Translations under genes and position numbers: made by a program
Notes under the pieces: model-generated
Database searches by the model: none
Told to the model about the DNA's origin: nothing
Seen by the model: the letters and a program-made list of their open reading frames with translations, nothing else
Shown here: positions 33,346 to 45,150 of the stretch, piece after piece
Numbering within the stretch: position 1 is the stretch's first letter
How the letters are laid out: each line of letters opens with the position of its first letter
Source of the DNA: Macrolepiota albuminosa
Lineage: Eukaryota; Basidiomycota; Agaricomycetes; Agaricales; Agaricaceae
Assembly (NCBI GenBank): GCA_027475525.1
Contig: JAMWFC010000092.1
Span: forward strand, 868,001-932,000
Length of the DNA: 64,000 nucleotides
Direction of reading: 5' to 3'

Positions 33346-36293
33346 TGACCTTCCCGGGACCCGAAGACCACCCCTTGACCGCCGTGCACCTCCGGGCCCT
33401 AGGAAGCGACCCGACGCCCGACACCCCCAGGACGACTGCCGCGCCCCCCATGCATGCACCACCCCTGCCCATCCGAGACCGCAAGGCCCCCGATCGACCC
33501 CCAAACATTCCTCGGAACAAGTACAAAGGGCCGAGCTACCCCTGCCGATCTCAGACACGCGTCACACCCGCTCCGGCCAATGCTTCCGCGACCCCGATCG
33601 ACCCGAGCGCACTCGACATTAGGATCATTGGGGCCGCCCCCTTCGCCCGCCTCATGAGGGATGGAACTCCCACGTTTCAGCTGCACACCTCGCCTTCTCT
33701 CCCGGAAGAACACCTACGAGGGGACGCTATTCCCCCGGAACCGAAAACCGAGGAGCAGATCCTCCGAGAAGTAGTTCCCCCGGAGTATCACGAGTTCGCT
33801 GACGTATTCTCCGAAGGAGATGCCAAGGAGATCCCCCCTCACCGCCCCTATGATCACACCATCGACCTCAAGGAAGGAGCCACCCCCCCTTTCGGCAAGG
33901 TCTACAACATGTCGGAGGTCGAGCTCCGGGCCCTCAAGGACTACCTCGACGAAATGCTCGGTAAGGGATTCATCCGACCCTCCGCCTCCGCCGCCGGAGC
34001 CCCGGTTCTATTTGCCAAGAAGAAGGACGGCTCGCTCCGACTCTGCGTCGACTACCGGGGACTCAATAAGATCACCAAGAAGAACCGCTACCCGCTCCCG
34101 CTCATTGGCGATCTGGTCGATCGACTCCGCAGTGCCAAGGTTTATACAAAGATCGACCTCCACTCCAGTTACAACAACATCCGCATCGCCCCGGGACACG
34201 AGTGGAAAACCGCGTTCCACACGCAGTATGGTCTGTTTGAGTATCTTGTGATGCCTTTCGGAATGACTAACTCCCCCGCCACGTTCCAATACTTCATGAA
34301 CGACATCTTCCACGACATGAGCGACGTCTTCGTGATCGTCTACCTGGACGACATCCTCATTTATTCCGACTCGCCGGAGGATCACCAGAAGCATGTCCGG
34401 CAAGTCCTCGAACGCCTCCGGGAACACAACCTCCACGCCAAGCCCGAGAAGTGTTCATTCCATACTGAAGAGGTTGAGTATCTTGGCGTCATAGTATCCC
34501 CGAATGGCGTCCGCATGGATCCCCACAAGGTCGAGGCCATCGTCAACTGGCCGCAACCCCGGAACGTGAAGGAAGTACAGTCCTTCCTGGGTTTCGCTAA
34601 CTTCTACCGGAGGTTTATAGACAACTACTCCGGGATCACGAAACCCCTCAACCGGCTCATGCGTAAGGACATTGCCTGGAACTGGGACAGTAAGTGCCAG
34701 AGCGTCTTTAACTTGCTCAAGGAGGCTTTCACAGTCGCCCCGGTACTCCGGCACTACGACCCGGCCCTCCTGATCATCCTGGAATGTGACGCGTCCGACT
34801 ACGCCATCGCCGGGATCCTCTCACAGATGGAGCCTGACGGTGGGGAGCCCCGGCCAGTCGCTTTCTATACCCGGTCCATGATCGATGCCGAGCTCAACTA
34901 CGACATTTACAACAAGGAACTCCTTGCCATCGTCAAAGCCTTCAAGCAATGGCGGGCCTACCTCGAGGGAGCCCGGCACCGGATCCAGGTCTATTCGGAT
35001 CATAATAACCTGCAGTATTTCACCACGACCAAGCAACTCAGTCGACGGCAGGCCCGATGGTCCGAGATCCTCTCGGAATACGACTTCACGATTCAGTACC
35101 GCCCGGGACGACTTGGCGCCAAGCCTGATGCCCTCACCCGTCGACCGGACGTCTACCCCAAGAAGTCATTCGAGGCGGAACGCAATGCGTTCAATCATCG
35201 CGTGGTGATCCCTCCCGAACATCTGAATGCCGTACTGATCTTAAACGACAAAGGAACCCTGAACCAGATCCGCCGCGCTCCCCGAGACAAGTACTTCACC
35301 GATCACAACCCCCGAAACTCTTCCGATGAAACCGACTGGGACCCCGCCTTCTCATTGTCCCCCGACGAAAAACTCCTCCTCCGGGACGGCCGCATCTACG
35401 TCCCAGATCACGCCCAACTCTGCTACGATGTCCTCCGTCAGCACCATGATCATAAGCTCCGAGGACACCCTGGGATACGTAAGACTCTCCAGCTGATCTC
35501 CCGGACTTACTTTTGGCCAGGGTTGAAGAAGGACGTGACCCGCTACATTCGATCATGTGAACCCTGCCTCCGGGCCAAGGTCCCCCGACACTGACCATAC
35601 GGACTCCTGAAACCCCTGCCAGTCAGACGACGTCCCTGATCCTCCATATCCCTGGACCACATTGTCGAACTCCCAGAGTCTGAAGGGTTCGATGCCATTC
35701 TCGTTGTTGTGTGCAGGCTAACCAAACAGGGCATCTTTCTACCCTGCCACACCACGGATACCGCCCCGGATTTCGCCCGGCTGTTCCTCGAGCACATCTT
35801 TGCCAAACATGGACTCCCGGACGACATCGTCTCCGACCGTGGCCCTCTCTTCGTGTCCAAATTCTGGACTTCCCTGTGTAAGGCACTTGAAGTAAAGACT
35901 AACCTCTCTACCGCCTACCACCCCGAAACCAACGGCCAAACCGAAAGGGTCAACCAGTCTCTCGAGCAGTACCTCCGACTGTACGTCAACTACTTACAGG
36001 ACGACTGGCGCGCCGAGCTCCCCCTGGCCAAGTTCACCTACAACAACACGCCGCACTCTGCCACCGGGGTATCCCCCTTCTTCGCCAACAAGGGATACCA
36101 CCCCCGACTGACACTCTCGCTCCGGGACATCCCGTTGCATGCCACCCATGAGGTCGCCCGGGATCTCCAATCCCTTCACGAGTTTCTCCGGGAAGAGATC
36201 GACATCGCGAACCGGGCCTACGTGAAACACGCCAACCGGAAACGGGAAGACACCCCCGACTGGGCCCCTGGGACAAAGGTATGGTTAGATTGA
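33345..36293 (+). pseudogene. Family-A Pol: RT, RNase H, integrase
   Basis: One frame interrupted only by TGA codons at 35592, 35637 and 36291. RT: K-K-D-G-S-L-R-L-C-V-D-Y-R, R-Y-P-L-P, Y-L-D-D catalytic motif intact (34341-34352), F-L-G-F-A-N-F-Y-R-R-F. RNase H: E-C-D-A-S-D-Y-A-I-A-G-I-L near 34785, then S-D-H-N-N-L-Q-Y. Integrase: H-H-D-H-K-L-R-G-H-P ... C-x2-C zinc finger, L-D-H-I-V-E, V-S-D-R-G-P-L and Q-T-E-R-V-N-Q catalytic residues present. The first and third stops sit where relatives carry Arg (CGA to TGA). The second replaces a Trp (TGG to TGA). Confidence 0.92.
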
Positions 36294-36725
36294 CGACACC
36301 TCCGCACCTGCTGGCCCTCCCCAAAACTCGATCACAAGCGTCTCGGCCCGTTCAAAATATTGAAGAAGGTCTCATCCCACGCCTACAAAATCGAGCTCCC
36401 CCCGGGATTAAAAGATCTGCACCCGGTATTCCACATCCGCCTCCTGGAGCGACACCCCCCGGATCCCTTCCCTGGACGACGACCCGAACCCCCTCCCCCG
36501 GTCGAGGTCGAGGACGAGTACCACTACGAGGTCGAAGACATCCTCGACTCCTGGAACATTCGTGGACAACCCCACTTCCTTGTACGGTGGAAGGGATACG
36601 GCCCGAAAGACGACACTTGGGAACCACGCCGAAACCTCGAAGGCGCCCTCGACAAACTCCGGGACTTCCAACAGCGGCGCCTGGGAAACGATCCTCCTGG
36701 GCGCAGGACTCACAGACGGCAGTAG
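36294..36725 (+). pseudogene. Family-A integrase tail with chromodomain
   Basis: Same frame as pol after the TGA at 36291, ending with TAG. It holds the GPY/F-like module ([18 protein letters not shown]) and a canonical chromodomain (about 36515-36640; [21 protein letters not shown]), which in chromoviruses directs integration to modified histone H3. Confidence 0.9.
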
Positions 36726-37107
36726 TGGGCGTAACCCCCGCCTCTGGGCTCAGTAGGGATTCAACTCCCATGTATACTTTCTGCTTCCCCTTCTCAGGAC
36801 TTACTCCTTTTCTAGTACCTTTTATCATATGTAGCGCCCTGGAGCCGAGGCAGGGTCTCCCTCCAGCTTTTCCACCGCATTACTTACACGATTCCTCTCT
36901 TACCTACTCCGAAGGACCAAGTATATACATTTTTTCCTATAAGTACACTATCCGCATTACTTACACGATTCCTCTCTTACCTACTCCGAAGGACCAAGTA
37001 TATACATTTTTTCCTATAAGTACACTATCTACAGTTCTAGGCCGGGACAAGAAACACAAATGGACGAAGGAGAAAAAAAACAGAAAAAACGACAAAAAAC
37101 GCCACCC
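36726..37107 (+). other. Family-A spacer after pol
   Basis: No ORF. It contains TATA-like AAGTATATACATT and a 77-bp duplication (36875-37028). It could hold the 3' untranslated regions of pol and of the opposing antisense gene. Confidence 0.4.
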
Positions 37108-38792
37108 CTAGCGCTGGGGCCCAGGATCGTGACTCCCCTCGCCCTCCCTCCCCCTCAGCCACCCCCGGAAATCCTCCTCCACCCCCTCTGAACCATGCTC
37201 CCGCCACACTTCCTCGGCCAGGAGCTCCCAAGACGGGAGGGGCTCACCCTCGTCCAACACTCGCTCGAACCAGGACCCGGGGGCAGGTATGTTCCTCCGC
37301 CGGTAGGCGACCACTAATCGCCCCAAGAGGTCAAGCCCGCGCTCCACCCCGGGGGTCGTCACCTCCGGGCGCTGCCCCTCTTGTAGCAAGGCCAGTGCCG
37401 CGGCAACCCCATCCAGGAGCAGGCGATGCTCCCGGGCCCAGCCTGGAGACGTTAGCAGACGAAGTAATTCGGAGACAGGGGACTCACTGAGAGATGCCAT
37501 GCGCGCGACCACCACGTCACGGCGCAGAGCCTCCACCACCTCCTGTCCCGAGGGGGCCCTCTCCGGGATCCCCACTCCCTGCTCCAACCTCACCCGCAGC
37601 GCATCCAGCTCCGCCTCCGCCTCCCCCCAGGCGGTTCGGGCCTCCTCCAGCTGTCGACGCGCCTCCCGACCCACCTCCAACTCCCTCCGCACGTCGGCCT
37701 CCTCGGACTCCCCCGGGCGCTCCAGCAGGACCCCCACGTCCGCCCCCAGGGGCCGCCCCGACAGAGGCGAAAACACCGCCGGGGAGAGGCGTGGCGGGGA
37801 AACCGGGGGCGGGGTCTCGGTGGGCAGACGCGCCCTCTTCGACGGCCCTGGGGAAGGGCTTGGCGACGCCCGCCGCTTCCCCTTGTCAGGGCGCCCCCCG
37901 CGCCCCTCGCGGCTCTCCCCGGCCTGGGTCACTCGGCGCGTGATGAGGACCACGGGCCGGCCCCGGCCCCCCACCCGAATGGCACCCCCGCTCCCCGACC
38001 CCCCTGGATCCACCGCGGCCACCTCCCCCACCGGCTCCGTCGCCTCCCCCACCGGCTCCGCGACCCAATCCCGCTCCTCAACCCCATCCCGCTCCTCGAC
38101 CCCCATCCTCCAGGTGACCCCCCCAGTGGCCACCCCTGCTCCCGGGAGACGCAGCGCGCCCTCCACAGCGCCGACACGGAACATCGCTTGTGGTTGAGGC
38201 GGCATGCCTCACACACGGACGTGTCCCAGCGGGACAAGGGGCTCGGGACCTCGAACAGGCAGAGGACCATTTGTCGAGCGCAGTGGAGGCACTGCGCCAA
38301 AGTCAGCAACGAGACCCGAGGTAAGAAAGCACTCACCGGTCCATTATTCACGCACCAGGCGTGGGTGGGTAGACCCCGGGGCCTCTCCAGGGCCTCCCCA
38401 AATAACTCCTGCGTCGCGTCCGCCCACGCAACGCGCTGACCCTCCGGGACTTCGGATACGGCCCCCACCGGCATCCCAGAACGACGGAAGCGGGGGGCAG
38501 GTAGCCTGGGGCGGGGAGGGGGTTGAGGGCGGGGAGGGCGGACTGTCATCCGCGCAAAGGTAGGCGCGGGACGACTCGGGCGGGCCTCCGGGACGACGCT
38601 GGGACCCGCATCGGGAGCAGGCTCCGGGTGCCGGCTGGGACCCGCGATAGGATTGCTGCATTGTTCTGAAATAAGAAGGTCAGTGGGATAGGCGGACGAC
38701 GCGGGAAGACACTCACGTTGCTGGGCGAGCTCCGCCACACGCTCCCGGTCGAGGCGGGCTCGGTATCACGCGTCCCGGGCTTCCCAAGCCAT
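37108..38792 (-). CDS. Antisense spliced gene carried by family A
   Basis: On the strand opposite to pol, ATG 38790-38792 opens exon 1 (38717-38792), with one TGA inside. Intron 1 is 38666-38716 (GTGAGT, CTGAC branch-like, TTTCAG). Exon 2 is 38337-38665, and intron 2 is 38292-38336 (GTGAGT, CTGAC, GCGCAG). Exon 3 then encodes a Cys cluster C-x2-C-x6-C-x15-C-x2-C-x6-C. A further frame change, by another intron or an indel between 37930 and 38205, leads to a 365-codon C-terminal frame. That frame has a basic K-R-A-R nuclear-type patch, a heptad-like helix (R-R-Q-L-E-E-A-R) and a W-rich end. No function is known. A homologous exon lies at 16070-16316. Confidence 0.6.
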
Positions 38793-38968
38793 GAGGGGCG
38801 CGACCTCGTTAGTTTGTGGGGGCGTCGGGGAATGCGTCGGCATACGCGACATGGTTGAGTTTGATGGTAAAAAATTTTTTTTCGATACATGGCAAGTCAG
38901 GTGCCGGATCCCACGGTTGGACCCCGGTCCGAACCCCCGGCTATGCGCGCCTCAGAGGGTCTCGGCGC

Positions 38969-38982
38969 TGAAGGGGGGGTGA
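38969..38982 (+). promoter_or_regulatory. Polypurine tract of family A
   Basis: TGAAGGGGGGGTGA immediately before the 3' LTR, the plus-strand priming site. Confidence 0.8.
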
Positions 38983-39723
38983 TGTCATGACCTCTTTCCT
39001 CCGGGCCCACCCCGGAACACCCCCGGAACACCCTCCGGGACCCCCCCTCCGACCCCACAGGACACGCCCTGCCATCACGACCGCCGACACCACCATCACG
39101 CGCATCAAGGACCGCCATCAGCCGCCTCCAGCCCCGATCAACAATCGGATCACACGACTCGCTCCCGACCATCACGCATCACGCATCACGGCTCCATCCG
39201 CGCCAATTGATCGCACGCCCCACACGTGCGATCCCGGTATGCAGCCTCTGCCGCTACTCAATGACCCCCGGAACCCATCCCAAACATCCCGGAACCCCGA
39301 GACCCGGTCCCGTAGTACTTATAGCATAGTTCCCTGTTGTATTCGCTAGTCTTGATATTGCATAACTGTTACTTTGGATATTGCGTGCCCCTTGCTTGAC
39401 TGGTACGCCTTGTTTGGTACGCTTCGACTGGCACGCCTTAGTATTCGCGTGCTCTAAGCTTTGGTACGCACTTCGCGACTCTTAAGTTACTAACTTGGTC
39501 TCGTCTTAGAACCTCCGGTTCACGACTCGACCCCCTCTAACCCCAGTTACCTCCAACCCAAAACCTCCGGACTCTAGTCCCCTATCCCGGGATTACCCCT
39601 GTCCTCGTCTTGAACCCCGGAGCCCTAGCCTCGGAGTTCCAGACACCCGAGTATTCATAGGTCAAGTCTGCATCGTAAGGGCGTTGCTTTCCCGGAAGGC
39701 CCCCGACTCAGCGGAACCTGACA
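38983..39723 (+). mobile_element. Family-A 3' LTR
   Basis: TGTCATG...CCTGACA, 741 bp. The self-priming 13-mer here has lost its last match because the bases after it are deleted. Confidence 0.92.
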
Positions 39724-39728
39724 ATTGT

Positions 39729-40338
39729 CAATTGGTGCTGTGGTCGACAGGGAAATCGACCGGCCTCCCTTGGCTTGCAACTCATGCGAGTCGCTGTACT
39801 GGGGCATTGCGCCCCAAGCCCCCATCCAAGCCGGGGGGTACGGCATCATTACGGGCACACCACCCATCCCAGGGTAGTGCGCCGGGGCGGTAGACTGGAG
39901 CAAAGGACGTGCGTCCATAGCCCCTCTCGCCATAGCGGGGACAAACTGCCCCCATCCTGGCGCTGCTTGGGGGCTGACTAGCCCCCCATAAGCCTGTTGT
40001 TGGGATTGGCCCTCTGTGTGATGTGGCGCATAAGCGCCCGATACTGGTTGTTGGGGCTGATAGCTGCCCACAGGTGCGTTCTGGGGCATGAAGTTGCCCT
40101 GCATGGATTGAAGTGGCGGATAGCCACTGATCACCGGCTGCTGTGGCAGGTAGCCTGCCACTGGTGGTTGCTGCTGCTGTGGGAAGCCCACAGCTGGTTG
40201 CGATTGTCCCCACTGGGGCGCATTTTGGGTCAGCGGAGGAGCCATCTGCCCCTCCCCTTCAGCTGACGGTAAGACCGACGGCGTACTCTCAAACTGCTGC
40301 TGCTGCTGGTCACTCAAGTCCACGGGCATGCTGTCCAT
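39729..40338 (-). pseudogene. Element D ORF3, N-terminal part
   Basis: ATG at 40338 opens a Gln/Pro/Gly-rich low-complexity segment (a run of five Gln near the start, many P-Q-Q-P phrases) that lies about 100 bases after the pol stop. It is interrupted by family A at the ATTGT site. Across the insertion the reading A-P-I-D-N continues as L-E-G-R-K-A-S in the same frame. Element C has an equivalent Gln/Ser/Pro-rich start. Confidence 0.7.
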
Positions 40339-40440
40339 GGTTGGGGAAAAAAGCGAAAAAGAAATTTTGCCTTTTAAGATGTGTTTCAGCCACAGCTGCT
40401 GACCAACTCAGCCAAGCCGCGATCGGCACTGCCGATCAAA

Positions 40441-41760
40441 TTAAGCGCCGGCACACTTACTTAATTGATGTGGGCGCTTAATGCCCTTCAACTCCAAATA
40501 ACGGTCAAGTGCCGCCAACTTGGAGCAATGGGAGTGTGGCTCCCATGTTGTGTCCCCAAGGGACCATCGTACCTCAAACTTGAGCGTGTTACGCTCAGTC
40601 CACCAGTGCCCAATTATGCACTCGACAAACCATTTGTCATTGTCTCAAGCCCCAAAATCATAGGGGCCTGGGGTTGCCCTGTTAGGGAATAGCGCATTGT
40701 CAGACGCGCTGTAAGGTCACAACAGCAACACATGAAACTTAGGAACGATGCGTCGTTCCTGTAATGCCAGAGGCAGCTCCAACACATAGTTGGAGGTACT
40801 TGGCTCTGCGTCTAGAATGCGGTATGGGCCTACCCATTTCAGGCAGAGTTTACTCGCCCGTCCCTTTGGGAGCCTCAGATTACACGTTGATAGGTACACC
40901 AACGCTCCTACTGCTATTGGCAGGTCTGCTCACCTACGGTGATTGGCATTTTTCGCCTGGAAGACTCACACCTCTATGATGGCGTCATGCGCTGCCACAA
41001 TGTTCTCCAGGGCCTGCCTGGTGAACTCGACAACTCCTCAGTGAGCCACCGTATCTGCACAAACTTCGTGCAGCATAGAGAGCAAGTACCCTCCGTTGAG
41101 CTCAAAGGGCGCATACCCTGTGGTATCTGAGATACTCGCGTTAATCGTGAACTCAGTGAGTGGACACCAGTCCACCCAGTCCCATTGGTCAGGGCGGACA
41201 ACTGCCCTCAGAATCTGACCTATACTGTGGTTAGCCCGCTCTGTCTGCCCATCCGTTTGAGGATAGAAGGACATCAACATGAGGAGTCGCGCTCCTAGCA
41301 GTTTGTGGAGTTCCCTCCACCATTGAGACGTGAACTTAGTCACAGTTGCTCACAATGGTGCTAGGCAGCCCATGCAGCCTAACGATCTCCCTCAGGTAGA
41401 TCCATGACAGCTCCTTAGCCATCAGCGTAGTTCACACCGGTATGAGGTGCACCATGCTCATCATGCAGCATATTACCACCCAGAGGTAATCGAACCCTCT
41501 GGACTCGGGAAAGGGACCTACGAAGTCCATTCCAATGGAATCCCAAGGTTTCACCGGCACTGGTAGCTGGTGTAGCTTCCCGGGAGGGGATCCAGGGGGC
41601 AACTTTGCCCTCTGACACGCTGCACATGAAGCGCAGAACTTAGTCACTTCTTGGGCCATACGTGGCCACCAATACCATCTCCGGATGTAGCCCAACGTTC
41701 AGGAGGCACCAAAGTGCCCCACCAGTGCATGGGCCTAGTCCAAGACCCGCATGATAATGG
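40441..41760 (-). pseudogene. Element D integrase with chromodomain-like end
   Basis: Minus strand: zinc finger (V-G-H-F ... C-x2-C-x2-C near 41620-41720), catalytic core with M-D-F-V-G-P-F near 41515 and G-Q-T-E-R-A-N near 41240, then a C-terminal W-F-V-E ... F-E-V-R-W-S-L-G-D-T-T-W-E-P stretch (40490-40625). It ends in TAA (40441-40443), equivalent to the TAA of element C. Several TGA codons interrupt, and a small rearrangement near 41340 disturbs the second catalytic Asp region. Confidence 0.85.
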
Positions 41761-41761
41761 T

Positions 41762-43915
41762 TCACGTACAGGGGAGGCATACCACTGCCACCCCTTGACG
41801 GTTCTCCGTTGTGATCAGTCCACCAGGCTCATGCTTGAACCGAGGATGGTCGTCAGGATTGGCGAGTATCTCGGCGAAGAGAGAATCATCACCATAGTCC
41901 TGCACCACTTCCTTCCGGAAGTCGTCGTTGACCAGGCTAGGGGGCTGGGATGAAGGCAATTCGCATTCGAGCATCTCCGCAAGCATAACGGGTATATCGG
42001 GGCGCTCGTGCTCCCCAGTGGACGCTGGGTCCACGGCTTCATGCTCCTTGAGCAACTGGGCGGCTACGTCCCGCTCTTCACGCTGCTCCCTGAGGTGAGT
42101 GCTTTGCCTCCGTTCATCGTCACGCATAGCGCGTACTTCCAGGACATGCTCTCTGAGCTCCTGGTATCGGTGGAGAGGTAAATCCTCTCCATCAGGGTCT
42201 ATGCGGCAGTCTGCCTGCACATACTCATGAGGCTTGTGAGCCTCCCCAACTACATCACTCTCAAAGTAGCGTGACAAGCAGTCTGCCACTTTGTTGAGTT
42301 CACCTTTAACATAGGTGATGTCGAACTGATATCTCGACATGTAGTCTATCCACCGTCGCTGACGCGGTGACAAGTTCACCTGAGTTTTGAAGAACTCAAG
42401 GGCCTTGTGGTCTGTTATGATGTGGATGGGATATCCCATCAGCTTATCCTCCCATTTGAGGAGGGCCTCGAGTATGGCAAGAGTCTCCAGCTTGTGCACC
42501 GCATAGTTTTGCTGGGCCGTCGTGAACTTCTTTGACATGAACCCTGCTGGGCGGCACGTCTGCCAGCTGCTTCCCTGGCCGTACATGGCTCTGACACCTG
42601 TCTTGGACGCGTCACAAATGAGCCATATCGGCTCGTCCCGTCTAGGGTTGATTGGTCGAATCACTAGAGTCTTCGTACAGATCCGTTTGACCATCTCAAA
42701 GTACTGCTGGTGCAACAGCCTCCAATTGAACGGTGACCCTTTCTGCGTCATGGCCATAAGTGGCCCAGTATAGGCTGTAACATCGGGCAAGAAGCTTGAT
42801 ATGTAGTTGACAAGACCAACGAACTGTTGGATGTCATTGTAGTTTTGGGGCGTTCGCCACTCCCAAATGTGATCAAGCTTGTCCTGATCGGTGTGGATAC
42901 CCCGCTCATCTATGACATGCCCTAGGCAGTCTATACTCTGAGTGTAAAGTTCATATTTCTTCCACTTCAAGTACAACTTGTACTTGTGTAGTCATTCGAA
43001 TACGACTCTGAGGTGCTGCTCATGCTCCTCCATAGAATCTGAGTAGATGAATATATCATCTAAGTAGACATGCATAAAACATCCTATTACGTCTCGGAAG
43101 ATCGAGGTCATTAGCCTCTGGAAAGTTGCTGGAGCATTACAGTCTCCAATCTGCATTATATTGCTCGTGAACATGCCCATGATCGATGCAAATACGGTCT
43201 TGGGTACGTCCTTGGTGCGAATGCGCACCTGCTCGTAAGCGTCAGTAAGGTCAATCTTTGAGCAATACTTCGCCCAAGTCACGTCTTCCCGGATCACCTC
43301 CTGATCTGGTAAAGGAGTTACATCCTTTATGGTGTTGTCATTGCGCTGACGCACATCAAGAGCTGTTCGAAGGGTTCCATCCTTCTTCGGGATGCACAAT
43401 AATGGTGCAGCTTGAGCGGTGGTGCATGGGGACCACCATTGAGCATTCAAATAGCGATTAGTCTTATCACGTAGTTGCTCCTGGAGGGCACGCGGGCAGC
43501 GCGGCAAGTGGTACTTATACTGCTTGCTCTTGTCTATAAGATTGATCTCATGGTTCACCTCCCACCATGGTGGAAGCTCCTCCTTGGTCCCGTTGACCAT
43601 GTCAGCAAATTCTTCTTGCCATTGCTGACGCAACTGAGGAAAATCTTCCTCATGAAGGCTTGTCGCCTTCTGCTTCCCCTTCATACGTACCGGGGGAAGT
43701 ACTTCCACCGTCTCTGAGGGTGGCCAAGGTGGCGGTGCATACTGCTCGCGCATTGCGAGCACCCGATTGACACTGTCATTGGATATATGTAGTCTCAGCA
43801 GAGCACCCGCTGCCGCTGCCTTATAGGCCACGAGGCTTTTTCCCTCACATACAAGTGAGTACGCTACGGACACCTCGTCCGAGGCTGGCTGGCGATACGC
43901 TGGTTTGACAGTCAT
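41762..43915 (-). pseudogene. Element D reverse transcriptase and RNase H
   Basis: Two long pieces (43915-42992 and 42976-41762) are separated by one TGA. RT has K-K-D-G-T-L-R-T-A, K-I-D-L-T-D-A-Y, A-P-A-T-F-Q-R and an intact Y-L-D-D (43055-43066). RNase H has L-I-C-D-A-S-K-T, H-K-L-E-T-L-A-I and T-D-H-K-A-L-E. An Arg/Glu-rich linker follows to the integrase. It is less decayed than C, whose motif is Y-L-D-N. Confidence 0.9.
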
Positions 43916-45150
43916 CCGTCTCTGGTGCGCATTTCATGCACACGTGGCTGCCACCAGCTCGTTCCACTCTTGCGGCATTCGGGGGTCGTATGCCCAGTCG
44001 TACTCCGGCAGGGGGGCTGGTCGCTCCCATAGGGACCATGTGTCCCCCTCTCCTGAGGCTTCCGCCTCTCGGATGCTGTCTTTCAAGTCTTCCAACTTGA
44101 CTTGTGAGGATGTAGGTGGACATACATCCACTGAGTCCTCCTGTTGTCTTGCCTTTCGATGGTGTTTGTCTGGAGGCCTTGCGCCTCAAATCTCAGGAGC
44201 GATTATTCGCTCGTTGCTCCTCTTGGAGGCTTGATACTCCTCCTCGCTCATCATTACCACATTGTGGTCTGCGCTCAGTCCAGGCATAGCCTGCACTTCC
44301 TCCTCCACATCCTCCACGGCTGGCACTCTGCACTGGCCAAGTCATGGAGAGTCCTTGCATTTCTCCGTAGTGCAATGATGTCACAGACGATTATCAGTGT
44401 CGTCTGCTGTAGCTCATTTGGCTGGGATCACTTTCCCATTCACTAGTACCTGACAGTGATCAAAGTCTAGTATGACTTTGTTACGCTGCATGAATGGCGT
44501 TCCCAGTATCATATCGTAGCGATTGAAGTTTGCTACATCCATGTATTCCCGGCTACGTGAGCCCAGCATTTGGACATTCACATTTGTCCCATACTGCACC
44601 ATGGCTCGGCTCTCTACAGTGCCCAGCTGTAACGCCAATGGCGTATCCAACTCCTGCATGGATATTCCATACACATGGGCGAACTGGGGCGTTATGCCCG
44701 ATGTAGTACTCCCAGAGTCCCATAGGGTCCATGCCTTGTGGCCGTCTACATCCACATATGAGACCAGGCACTCCTTGTCTGCTCGTTTCAATGTAGGGTG
44801 CTGCAAAGTGCCCTCTGCACGACGAAGTCCACATATGAGACCAGGCACTCCTTGTCTGCTCGTTTCAATGTAGGGTGCTGCAAAGTGCCCTCTGCACGAC
44901 GAAGAGTCACCTTCTTCATCGGCACTCCTTGTCTGCTCGTTTCAATGTAGGGTGCTGCAAAGTGCCCTCTGCACGACGAAGAGTCACCTTCTTCATCCAA
45001 ACCATATTATTCCATTCGGGATCATTGGTGGACGGCCAATCCGTCATCGCCACTAGGCACTCGGAGTCGCTGTCATGACTGTAGTACTCATTGTTGTAGA
45101 CGTCATCATATACGTCGACTGTGATGTACTCCTCCCCCTCCACGACCACA
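43916..45150 (-). pseudogene. Element D protease and flanking linkers
   Basis: Minus strand: acidic linker (about 45150-45000; V-E-G-E-E-Y-I-T-V-D-V-Y-D), retropepsin with L-W-D-S-G-S-T near 44715 and I-L-G-T-P-F-M near 44500, then the linker with P-T-S-S-Q-V-K and D-P-R-M-P-Q-E-W-N-E-L. Two overlapping 77-bp duplications (44751, 44844) repeat the start of the protease and create an apparent three-copy repeat. Confidence 0.85.

Larger units (their letters stand above)
28657..39723 (+). mobile_element. Family-A gypsy chromovirus, complete structure, 11.07 kb
   Basis: LTRs at 28657-29405 and 38983-39723 are very similar. There is a perfect 5-bp target duplication ATTGT (28652-28656, 39724-39728), a self-complementary primer-binding site after the 5' LTR and a polypurine tract before the 3' LTR. 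Order: gag, two proteases, RT, RNase H, integrase, chromodomain, then an antisense spliced gene. Seven 77-bp duplications inflate it by 539 bases. Removal of the element rejoins element D ORF3 in frame. Three TGA codons interrupt pol, so it is probably non-autonomous or recently dead. Confidence 0.95.

Noticed and set aside
44751..44997. Apparent three-copy repeat that might be a protein repeat or CRISPR-like array
   Set aside because: It is two overlapping 77-bp join duplications; units abut without spacers and the organism is eukaryotic.
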